A DNA stretch of 19,315 nucleotides. It comes from Bacillota bacterium. Its GTDB lineage: Bacteria; Bacillota; Desulfotomaculia; Desulfotomaculales; JAJYZD01. The translations under genes were made by a program, and so were the position numbers. The notes beneath the pieces were generated by a model. That model did no database searches. It saw only the letters and a program-made list of their open reading frames with translations, and was not told the DNA's origin. Shown here one piece after another: positions 1-5,544 of this stretch. Location: assembly GCA_021800315.1 (NCBI GenBank), contig JAJYZD010000037.1, positions 1 through 19,315 of the forward strand. The letters are read 5' to 3'. Position 1 is the stretch's first letter; each line of letters opens with the position of its first letter.

Positions 1-1446
1 GGGGACAGTGCTGTCCAAAGCACGCTCAGCCGGGAATTGGCGCACCTTTTGCTTCCGCAAACCGGCTTCGGCAAGGGCAATGATCTTCCATGGTCCGGGC
101 CGGCCGGGCGGATGAACGACGTGTTGCCGGGTGTCCTCCGGGGGCTCGGGATTCCACCCGGACTACTTAACGGCCACGGCAGGGGAGAGAGAGGTTCGGT
201 CTCCCACGGGGTGTATGGTTCGACTGAAGAATATATTTACGATTTCAATGCAGGACTGCCGCGGCTCCTGGCCGAAAAAGACAATGGCAATCTGACCGAC
301 TACCTGTATGACGGCAGGTTGTACGAAGGGATCATCTCCGGGCAGGCGGGTGAAAGCTACGGGCAAGGGCCGGACGGGTCCGTACCTCCGGGAATGTACG
401 GCGGGCCACCGGATGGAGATGCCACCGGTGCGGTGAGCGGGAGCGTCTATGGAGAGGGACCCGGCTACCGGTTCCCGGGGTTCGGCCCGGGGAACCAAGG
501 CTATCGTGGCGGTATGTGGCCGAATCCGTGGAGGATTCCCGACGGGCGGGCCTTCTACCTGCAGGACGGGCTGGGTAGCGTTGACGCACTTACCGACATG
601 AACGGCCTGGTGCTGGAACGGTACTCATACGATGCCTTCGGGCAGCCTCGGGTGGAAGGAGAGCGCATCTCCAATCCGTTCATGTTTACGGGCGAGCCCT
701 ACGACCAGACGGACGGCCTCTTATACCTGCGGACGCGGTATTATGACCCGCGGATAGGCAGGTTCCTTAGCCAGGATACGTTCTTCGGCAGGCTTACGGA
801 TCCGTTGTCGGAGAACCTCTATGACTACGCTGAAAACAACCCGATTTTGAACGTTGATCCGACTGGACATGGTAATGTGGCCGGGTGGTTGCCAGGTAAT
901 AATTATTCGGATTACAACTTGGCAACATATACTGGGAACGGACAACTGGATATTTCTTTGGCGTCAGCATATTCCGATGAGCAAACCAATGGTCAATTGT
1001 ATGACTACATTAGGCAGCACCCCAGTTTGGCAAAGCGTGGGACTGATGCTGACATCATTGAGATACTTGCTGGCATCGCTGTGTCGGCTGGATCTCCATA
1101 TGCACTACCATTGTTGAAAAAACTTGTTTCTTCGCTATTGGGAGGAATAGACGAGGGGGCGGGTGAAGCTGAAAGTCAATGGTATAACCCGGATGGCAGC
1201 ATAAATTATCCGCCGAATGGCGGTGCTATACCCGGAACGGAGGAAACTATTTCTCTAAATCCCGGGGACATAATCGGTAGATATGGCGAGGTGACTCCTA
1301 AGAGTAATTATGTTTCCGAACCAGGAGCAACTCCAGACCAGCTTTCATTGCCACCCAGTGTAAATAGTTCAATCTACAGGGAATACAAAATAGTACAACA
1401 GATTCCTGAGGTAATCAGGTCGGAGGTTGTGCCATGGGGTGGTTAA
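1..1446 (+). CDS. RHS/YD-repeat protein with TNT-type C-terminal toxin tip (5' partial, truncated by in-frame TAA)
   Basis: The frame is open from the left edge, so the true start lies upstream; the in-frame TTG at 37 is not needed as a start. RHS proteins are large surface or secreted shells that deliver a variable C-terminal toxin. Seen here: YD-type segments (EYIYDFNAGLPRLLAE, then DYLYDGRLYEG), a Gly/Pro-rich insert at about 340-540, and the RHS core end (YSYDAFGQ near 630, LYLRTRYYDPRIGRF near 720-765, NP-x-DPTGH ending at 870). After 870 the sequence becomes clearly more AT-rich, as expected for an exchanged toxin tip. From about 1180 it reads as a TNT domain (NAD+ glycohydrolase fold): WYNPDG, YPPNGGA, GDIIGRYG, LSLPPS, then VVPWGG directly before TAA 1444-1446. 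The domain continues in the same frame to 1530, so this product lacks the end of TNT. RHS call is firm; TNT call is strong from motif order. Confidence 0.85.
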   Translation, partial: GDSAVQSTLSRELAHLLLPQTGFGKGNDLPWSGPAGRMNDVLPGVLRGLGIPPGLLNGHGRGERGSVSHGVYGSTEEYIYDFNAGLPRLLAEKDNGNLTDYLYDGRLYEGIISGQAGESYGQGPDGSVPPGMYGGPPDGDATGAVSGSVYGEGPGYRFPGFGPGNQGYRGGMWPNPWRIPDGRAFYLQDGLGSVDALTDMNGLVLERYSYDAFGQPRVEGERISNPFMFTGEPYDQTDGLLYLRTRYYDPRIGRFLSQDTFFGRLTDPLSENLYDYAENNPILNVDPTGHGNVAGWLPGNNYSDYNLATYTGNGQLDISLASAYSDEQTNGQLYDYIRQHPSLAKRGTDADIIEILAGIAVSAGSPYALPLLKKLVSSLLGGIDEGAGEAESQWYNPDGSINYPPNGGAIPGTEETISLNPGDIIGRYGEVTPKSNYVSEPGATPDQLSLPPSVNSSIYREYKIVQQIPEVIRSEVVPWGG

Positions 1447-1530
1447 GGTGGCCATGGAATACAATATCAATTGCCGCAGTCTATTAACTGGCTAATACAA
1501 AACGGCTATATCGAGCAAATATCTCGGTAA
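1447..1530 (+). pseudogene. Stranded C-terminal end of the TNT toxin domain
   Basis: Directly after the TAA at 1444-1446, the same frame stays open for 27 codons to TAA 1528-1530, followed by TAG. It reads GGHGIQYQLPQSINWLIQ, then NGYIEQISR. This is the expected ending of a TNT domain (GGGxQYxLP, then a helix and NGYLEE-like tail). The Gln of the GIQY motif appears to correspond to the Gln shown to be essential in the M. tuberculosis TNT toxin (recalled, not aligned). It has no start codon or ribosome site of its own. Either the toxin gene carries a nonsense mutation, or the stop is read through or is an assembly error. Confidence 0.75.
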
Positions 1531-1550
1531 TAGAGGGAGGAATGGTTTGG

Positions 1551-1994
1551 GTGTTTGGTCGATTAACTACCGATGAGGTCAAAGAATACGTCTCGGCCAA
1601 GTATCAATTGTTAAAAGAGTATGCGGAAAGCGAAGGTATTTTCAAGGAGCTCGGTGTGTACTTCGGAAACGGTATGCCGCATAATGTTGAAGGATGGTAT
1701 GTGTATTCTGATCGATGTGGCTATCATTATGTATGTACTGAAAAAGGCAACATCACTTCACATCAAATTACAGATGACTTATTTGACCTGTCGTATTGGA
1801 TATTCAAAGGACAGATATGGGTAATGGCATCGGAATATGCAACAAAACATAAGATAGGTGGTCAAGATTTTCGAAGGGTTTACTTTGCTAAAGAGTTGGA
1901 TCTCATGGCTCTCATGGGGGATAATTACCGCAAGAGGCATGAAATAGCCATTGATGAGATTTTGAAAAATCACCCATATAATGATGCTCCTTGA
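1551..1994 (+). CDS. Imm63-like immunity protein for the RHS-TNT toxin
   Basis: A 147-aa soluble, acidic-aromatic protein. It contains GYHYVCTEKG, then ITDDLFDLSYWIFKG, then ASEYATKHKIGGQDFRRVYFAKELDLMALMG, and ends in EIAIDEILKNHPYNDA. That block order matches the Imm63 immunity family as I remember it. It starts 20 nt after the reconstructed toxin end, the classic toxin/immunity order, and is as AT-rich as the toxin tip, so both were probably acquired together. GTG 1551 is preferred because GGGAGG at 1535-1540 lies 10 nt upstream; ATG 1542 (150 aa) would leave only 1 nt. Presumed role: bind and block the TNT NADase in the cytoplasm. The frame is undamaged although the toxin is interrupted. 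Confidence 0.7.
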   Translation: MFGRLTTDEVKEYVSAKYQLLKEYAESEGIFKELGVYFGNGMPHNVEGWYVYSDRCGYHYVCTEKGNITSHQITDDLFDLSYWIFKGQIWVMASEYATKHKIGGQDFRRVYFAKELDLMALMGDNYRKRHEIAIDEILKNHPYNDAP

Positions 1995-2341
1995 TGTACG
2001 AAGGACAGCCTTTCTGGCTGCAGTAATTCGATGATTTTTAGCTGCAAAACTGCGTGCGGATAGATGCCGAACACAGAAATCAATCGACCGCCTGAAATCT
2101 TTCCTGCGAAGGAGCGTGAAGACTGGCTGCAGAATGATGATTCTGCAGCCAGTACCGCCCAAAGTGTACCTCACGTAGCGCGTCAGTACCGTCGGAAGCG
2201 TCGCTGACGGAACTGCCGCTGCTGCAGCTTCACGGTGGCGAAGGTTGGGAGTACTGGAACTTAAAGAGCACCGAGGCCATTGGACCGAAAGGTCTGTTGG
2301 CATCTTTTCTTTTGCCCAGATTTGAAAAGGAGTCGGTAGGC
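1995..2341. other. Intergenic stretch without a convincing gene
   Basis: About 350 bases between the immunity gene and the recombinase fragment. It holds a short hairpin right after the immunity stop (CAGCC-TTTCT-GGCTG, 2006-2020), the sequence CTGGCTGCAG at 2014-2023 that recurs at 2123-2132 and inverted at 2143-2152, and the long palindrome listed separately. A 47-codon frame at 2064-2207 has no ribosome site and runs through the palindrome, so I do not call it. The last part (2326-2341) contains the ribosome site AAGGAG of the next gene. It may be the edge of an inserted module. Confidence 0.5.
2122..2153. repeat. Perfect palindromic hairpin, 14-bp arms, 4-nt loop
   Basis: ACTGGCTGCAGAAT (2122-2135), loop GATG, ATTCTGCAGCCAGT (2140-2153), with no mismatch. 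No T-run follows (the next bases are ACCGCCC), so it is not a standard intrinsic terminator. The core CTGGCTGCAG also occurs as a direct copy at 2014-2023. It lies between a toxin/immunity module and a broken tyrosine recombinase; a recombination site, a mobile-element end or a transcript-stabilising hairpin are all possible. Confidence 0.8.
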
Positions 2342-2776
2342 ATGCAAAGCGATCCGGTTGTGCAGGGTTTCGCCGAGTTCCTGGCCGAGGACGGCAAGCG
2401 ACCCAAGACGATCCAAAGCTACACAGGGGACGTCGTCGGCTTCCTGGCCCACCTCCGCCGGATGGGGGCGGAGGTGGGCCAGGAGATAAAGCGGTTCCAC
2501 GTAACCAGCTACCGCAACTGTCTGGTGGAGGTCGGCCACAAGGCGTCCACCGTGAACAAGAAGATCAACAGCCTGATGGACTTCAACCGCTACCTCATGG
2601 TCCTGGGCCTGACGCCGGAGACGATGGTGGACCTGAGGAAGGACAGGGTCATAATGGGCACCGTTATACCGTATCAACGAGCCAAGTTGCAGGTGTCGGT
2701 TCCTATCTGGGGGCCGTATCTTATCACGGTTCCCATTCGGGAGTGTTCAATCTGTATGCGATTCCCAACGTCCTAA
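2342..2776 (+). pseudogene. Truncated tyrosine recombinase (N-terminal core-binding domain only)
   Basis: From ATG 2342, with AAGGAG at 2327-2332 (9-nt spacing), the first about 100 residues form a SAM-like core-binding domain of XerC/XerD/phage-integrase type: QGFAEFLAEDGKRPKTIQSY, FLAHLRRMG, HVTSYRNCLVE, ASTVNKKINSLMDFNRYLM, then VDLRKDRV. The linker and whole catalytic domain (R...H-x-x-R...Y) are missing. Homology appears to stop near 2645-2650, and the rest of the frame to 2776 (PYQRAKLQVSVPIWGPYL...) does not look like an integrase. The gene therefore seems broken by a deletion or insertion. It cannot catalyse strand exchange but could still bind DNA if made. It marks the left 3 kb as a former mobile region. 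Confidence 0.75.
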
Positions 2777-2838
2777 ATTATGTTGCAATCGCTGTGCAAA
2801 CGAGGTCGGGATATCTATTGGCTGTAGAGAACCGGTAG
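2650..2838 (+). other. Orphan 3' gene fragment joined to the recombinase remnant
   Basis: In the frame one step off the integrase frame, about 63 codons read as plausible protein (HRYTVSTSQVAGVGSYLG, then HSGVFNLYAIPNVLNYVAIA, then SGYLLAVENR) up to TAG 2836-2838. The composition is strand-like (rich in V, S, Y, G) and its base composition is lower in GC than the flanks. After the TAG the frame continues GWHPSTSYGSWIFEE to a second TAG at 2884, which might be the original tail. I do not recognise the family. It is probably the 3' end of a gene whose 5' part was lost when the recombinase was cut. Confidence 0.3.
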
Positions 2839-3092
2839 GGTTGGCATCCGTCAACGAGCTACGGCTCCTGGATATTCGAGGAATAGGAGGACCTTGTCCA
2901 TCGCGTTGATACATCGGCCGCCGATAGAAGACGGCTGGCTTCACCCGTCCTGTTTTTGTCCAATTGCGCAACTGTTCGTCCTGCGTCGGCCAAAACCATA
3001 CTGCTCCGCAGTAAATTCCTTGGTCGGGGACGAGCTTATCGTCCTTGGTACGTATGCCCACGTATAGGAACGGTTTCCCAAGAGGATCTCCC
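2839..3092. other. Unassigned stretch; only a weak leftward reading frame
   Basis: On the minus strand a frame runs from ATG 3100 (overlapping the end of the DUF6504-like gene) to 2747, 117 codons: MIRGDPLGKPFLYVGIRTKD, then YCGAVWFWPTQDEQLRNWTK and a Ser/Pro/Arg-rich tail. It has no ribosome site before its ATG, no family I recognise, and its tail runs into the orphan fragment read on the other strand. It could be a third gene of the leftward unit, but decayed mobile-element sequence is at least as likely. Confidence 0.3.
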
Positions 3093-3335
3093 CTAATCAT
3101 AGACTTTGTAGAGGTGCCAGGTGGCTCCGGCCGTATCGAAATAGATTTCCCAGAGGGCTCCGCCGGCTCCGCCGGCCCGCAGGAACACCTTGGTCCCCTC
3201 TCCTTCCCACCAGCGCCCGGTGTCCTTCCAGGTCTCCAGGATGGTCCGGATGGCGTACCGCCGGCCCCGCCACCGGAAGGAGACGGGGCGTCCCCCGCGG
3301 GAGACGACTTCTATTCCCTCTTCTTCTGCCGCCAT
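3093..3335 (-). CDS. Small DUF6504-like protein, coupled to the polymerase-domain gene
   Basis: An 80-aa protein with the pattern PVSFRWRGRRYAIRTILETW, then WWEGEGTKVFLRA, and a C-terminal aromatic strand pair (LWEIYFDTAGATWHLYKVYD). This recalls DUF6504 proteins, small beta-rich proteins that I remember next to error-prone polymerase genes; their function is not known to me. Its start ATG at 3335 lies 4 nt after the stop of the upstream gene, and its ribosome site AGAGGA lies inside that gene's last codons, so translation is coupled. Membership in the leftward unit suggests a role with the Y-polymerase domain protein. Family name is moderate; gene reality is good. Confidence 0.65.
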   Translation of the reverse strand: MAAEEEGIEVVSRGGRPVSFRWRGRRYAIRTILETWKDTGRWWEGEGTKVFLRAGGAGGALWEIYFDTAGATWHLYKVYD

Positions 3336-3339
3336 AAGC

Positions 3340-3801
3340 CTATATCCTCTGCCGGAAGGGATCGTAGAAGGAGAGCATTTCCTCGCGCCGGTCCGCGGCC
3401 AGGGAGGAAAGCGGGACCACCCCGTGCACCGGGTTTACCTTCTCCAGCGCTCTCTTGAGCGGATCCACGGTCATCCCGGTGAAGGTCAGCTGTTCCAGCG
3501 CGGCCGGCGAGCAGCCGCCGAGGCGGACGGTGAGGCCGGTCAGGGGGCTGGTGACCGGCAATCCGGCCAACAGCCCGCGTATGTGCCAGGGGATTTTTTC
3601 CGGCCCCTGGGGGCGGGGGAAGAGCCGGGAGGCCCCGGTTTCCCCGTCTTCCGCCGTGGCTTCCAGGTAAAGTTCCCGGTAGGACGCCCTCCGGCGGCCC
3701 AGTTCCCGGGCCAGGACCGCCGCCATCTCTCCGCCGGCCCGGTCCAGATCCTGCCGGGTGGCGGTAAGGGGCAATGTTTTGCTTAAAATCAGGTCCTGCA
3801 C
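3340..3801 (-). CDS. Stand-alone C-terminal (little-finger-like) domain of a Y-family DNA polymerase
   Basis: A 153-aa protein resembling only the C-terminal third of DinB/ImuB-like Y-family polymerases: a DNA-contacting beta-alpha domain (KTLPLTATRQDLDRAGGEMA, then SYRELYLEATAEDGE, then PLTGLTVRLGGC) followed by the tail LKRALEKVNPVHG and EEMLSFYDPFRQRI. The palm, fingers and thumb, with the catalytic carboxylates, are absent, so it cannot polymerise. GTG 3801 is chosen because GGAAGGAA (3814-3807) lies 5 nt upstream; the frame also extends to ATG 3855 without a ribosome site. It has its own candidate promoter and a coupled downstream gene, which argues against simple decay. It might act as a DNA- or clamp-binding accessory, as ImuB does without catalysis (inference). 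Alternatively it is a relic of a full polymerase gene. Confidence 0.6.
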   Translation of the reverse strand: MQDLILSKTLPLTATRQDLDRAGGEMAAVLARELGRRRASYRELYLEATAEDGETGASRLFPRPQGPEKIPWHIRGLLAGLPVTSPLTGLTVRLGGCSPAALEQLTFTGMTVDPLKRALEKVNPVHGVVPLSSLAADRREEMLSFYDPFRQRI

Positions 3802-3823
3802 AGAAATTCCTTCCAAAAAGGTA

Positions 3824-3852
3824 TTTACACCAAAAGCGTTTTGGGTTATAAT
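3824..3852 (+). promoter_or_regulatory. Sigma-A promoter for the S24 repressor gene
   Basis: TTTACA (3824-3829), 17-nt spacer, TATAAT (3847-3852). This is a near-consensus promoter pointing right, with an expected start near 3859 and a leader of about 78 nt before TTG 3937. It overlaps the 5' untranslated part of the leftward transcript. Confidence 0.7.
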
Positions 3853-3887
3853 CATAGAGGTAAATGGTTGTCGAGTTCCACATTATC

Positions 3888-3917
3888 ATTGTACGCTTAC
3901 GGTAAACGCAATGTCAA
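3888..3917 (-). promoter_or_regulatory. Promoter for the polymerase-domain / DUF6504 unit
   Basis: On the minus strand: TTGACA (3917-3912), 18-nt spacer, TACAAT (3893-3888). The expected start is near 3881, giving a leader of about 80 nt to GTG 3801. The -35 hexamer is perfect. The promoter points at, and lies beyond, the rightward repressor promoter, so each transcript crosses the other promoter. Confidence 0.6.
3894..3908. promoter_or_regulatory. Candidate repressor operator (imperfect palindrome)
   Basis: CGCTTAC-G-GTAAACG: 7-bp arms with one mismatch around a single central base. It sits between the -35 and -10 of the leftward promoter and in the leader of the repressor gene. Binding here would block the leftward unit and hinder the repressor's own transcript. 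GTAAA half-sites also occur at 3860-3864 and, inverted, at 3824-3828. The assignment to the adjacent XRE/S24 protein is inference from position. Confidence 0.45.
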
Positions 3918-3936
3918 GACGAGGGGGGTAATTTTT

Positions 3937-4746
3937 TTGGTAATCCGCAAGGATACCGGGGTCCCGGCCCTGGGGCAGTACCTGGCGGCCCAAAGGCTGG
4001 CCAGGGGACTTACCTACCGGCAGGCGGGCGCGCTGGTCGGCAAGGCGGCATCCACCATCCAATCCTGGGAACAGGGGAAAAGAATGCCCGGTCTGGACGA
4101 CCTCTACGTGCTGGGCAACGTCTTCGGCACCGGCATCCAGGAGTTGATCGCCCTGTCCACCGCGTCGGTGAAGAGCCTGGAAAGGCAGTTGGTGGAAGCG
4201 GAGGAGCAGTATGAGAAGGCCTCGGGCAAAAAGAGGGACCGGTCTTTCCAGGCAATAAAGTCGGGCCGCGATATGGTCTTTTTGCGCAACCTGATCGCTG
4301 GAAAACAAAGGGAGGGGTCGCTACGGGGGCTTTCCTCCGGATCTCTCCGGAACGTGCCCGTCGCGGGCGACATCAGGGCCGGGCGGCCGCGTCTGGCGGC
4401 CGAGGACATCCAGGGGTACACGGCCGTGCCGGGCGAACTGGACGTCGATTACGCCCTGACCGTAGAGGGCGACAGCATGGTCGGGGCGGGTATTGCCGCC
4501 GGCGACCGGGTCCTGGTGAAAAAGTCCGGTGCCGGCGAGCCCGGCTGCGCGGTGGTGGCCCTCCTGGGCGGCGCCGAGGTAACCGTCAAGCACCTGGTCG
4601 AGGAAAACGGCCGCTATCTTTTACGGGCCAACAGCCCGGGCCGCGACTATACGGACATACCGCTGGGGCCCGAAGACGTGATCATCGGCGTGGTGCAACG
4701 GGTGGTCAAGCGACCCGGCCCCCCGCCCAGAAGGTCGGGGGCTTAG
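3937..4746 (+). CDS. XRE-family/S24 self-cleaving repressor (LexA/CI-like)
   Basis: A 269-aa cytoplasmic transcriptional repressor. Residues about 11-72 form an XRE helix-turn-helix (LGQYLAAQRLARGLTYRQAG, then STIQSWEQGKRMPGLDDLYVL). Residues about 75-125 are charged and probably coiled (SLERQLVEAEEQYEKA). Residues 138-258 are a peptidase S24 domain: cleavage-site Ala148-Gly149 (IRAGRP), catalytic Ser180 (EGDSM) and Lys218 (VTVKHL) are all present, so RecA-stimulated self-cleavage is plausible. TTG 3937 is chosen as the start, with GAGGGGGG at 3921-3928 (8-nt spacing). It is divergent from the polymerase-domain unit and probably controls it and itself. The XRE N-terminus sets it apart from classical LexA (winged helix), so it could also be a domesticated prophage repressor. 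Its stop TAG interlocks with the stop of the convergent gene (4-nt overlap). Confidence 0.88.
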   Translation: MVIRKDTGVPALGQYLAAQRLARGLTYRQAGALVGKAASTIQSWEQGKRMPGLDDLYVLGNVFGTGIQELIALSTASVKSLERQLVEAEEQYEKASGKKRDRSFQAIKSGRDMVFLRNLIAGKQREGSLRGLSSGSLRNVPVAGDIRAGRPRLAAEDIQGYTAVPGELDVDYALTVEGDSMVGAGIAAGDRVLVKKSGAGEPGCAVVALLGGAEVTVKHLVEENGRYLLRANSPGRDYTDIPLGPEDVIIGVVQRVVKRPGPPPRRSGA

Positions 4747-5393
4747 ACCGGCATGCTTCTTCCCAGGGCCGACCGGAGTAATGCCATTACCTCTCCGGCC
4801 AGGGACGGGGACCGCTTACCCACGAGACGGAAACACAGGCCTTCGACAAACCGGCCCGCTTCCTGGATCAGTTCTTCCCGTGACTGTCCGGCCGGCGATG
4901 CGCCCACTTCTTCGATGATGACGTTATGCTGCCGGCAGAAATGGTCCACGTACTTGAAGCCGCCCCAGGCCAGGCGGTCCCTGAATTCCACCAGGATAAG
5001 GTCTATTTCGCCGCTTGCGGCCGATCGCAGCAGGCGGCCCATTTCCCTTCGGTTTTCGTCCAGGCCGGAGGCCATTTCACCGTACTCGGCCACCGTCATA
5101 TACTGCCGGCGGCGGGCTTCTTCCCGCAGTATGTGCAGTTGTTCGGCCAGGGCCTTTTCTCCGTCCGGGCCGTCGAGGGCCACGCGGGCATAGACGGCGC
5201 AACGGTTGCCCCGCTTGGCCGGCGGCCCGTAGGGTCCCAGAATGGCCAGAAGTTCGTTTTCGCTGTAACGGCGGTGTCCTCCGGCAGTGCGGGCGGGATG
5301 CAGAAGGCCCTTTTCCTCCCACTGCCGCAGGGTACCGGCCGCGATGTCGTAGGTGTCCCGAATCTCCTTGGCCATCAGGAATCTTTCGGCCAA
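4743..5393 (-). CDS. IS607-type MerR/serine-recombinase protein lacking catalytic residues
   Basis: A 216-aa protein with the IS607 TnpA layout. A MerR-like helix-turn-helix spans residues about 6-53 (MAKEIRDTYDIAAGTLRQWE, GGHRRYSENELLAIL) and a small serine-recombinase domain about 64-192 (CAVYARVALDG, ASGLDENRREMGRLL, IDLILVEFRDRLAWGGFKYV). In active relatives the first motif is YARVS; here the nucleophile position is Ala72 (codon at 5180-5178). In DRLxRxG the second Arg is Trp143. DNA cleavage is therefore not expected, yet the frame and overall length are intact. No tnpB/IscB-like partner is nearby. TTG 5393 is preferred because GGAGGGG lies 5 nt upstream; ATG 5441 would add 16 residues containing the purine-rich site. 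A DNA-binding regulator made from a transposase is the likely reading; a recent relic is the alternative. Confidence 0.8.
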   Translation of the reverse strand: MAERFLMAKEIRDTYDIAAGTLRQWEEKGLLHPARTAGGHRRYSENELLAILGPYGPPAKRGNRCAVYARVALDGPDGEKALAEQLHILREEARRRQYMTVAEYGEMASGLDENRREMGRLLRSAASGEIDLILVEFRDRLAWGGFKYVDHFCRQHNVIIEEVGASPAGQSREELIQEAGRFVEGLCFRLVGKRSPSLAGEVMALLRSALGRSMPV

Positions 5394-5462
5394 GTTTTCC
5401 CCTCCCTCCCGGGATACTTGAGTGTCGGAGTCTAAAAGCAAAATATAGCGGCAAAGGACCTG

Positions 5463-5489
5463 CCCGCTTGGCCCGGCAAGGCCGGCGGG
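5463..5489. repeat. GC-rich inverted repeat before murJ
   Basis: CCCGC-TT-GGCC, loop CGGCAA, GGCC-G-GCGGG, followed on the plus strand by TTTATAATT. It can fold as a hairpin with small bulges. It overlaps the proposed -35 of the murJ promoter, so it may be a regulatory site or a weak terminator for read-through from the left. Confidence 0.35.
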
Positions 5490-5497
5490 TTTATAAT
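5468..5497 (+). promoter_or_regulatory. Likely promoter of the murJ-family gene
   Basis: TTGGCC (5468-5473), 18-nt spacer, TATAAT (5492-5497). The -10 is perfect and the -35 partial. The expected start near 5504 precedes all candidate start codons of the flippase gene, leaving a leader of about 40 nt to ATG 5545. Confidence 0.5.
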
Positions 5498-5544
5498 TAA
5501 CCTGCTACCGGTTGATGCGGAAGAATCTTTGCCTTGGAACGGGA

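Noticed and set aside
2064..2207. A 47-codon frame (MPNTEINRPPEIFPAKERED...) in the gap after the immunity gene.
   Set aside because: No ribosome site, no recognised family, and it runs straight through the perfect palindrome; too short to support.
3841..3936. An upstream start of the S24 repressor at TTG 3841.
   Set aside because: It would begin before the predicted transcription start (about 3859) and has no ribosome site; TTG 3937 follows GAGGGGGG with ideal spacing.
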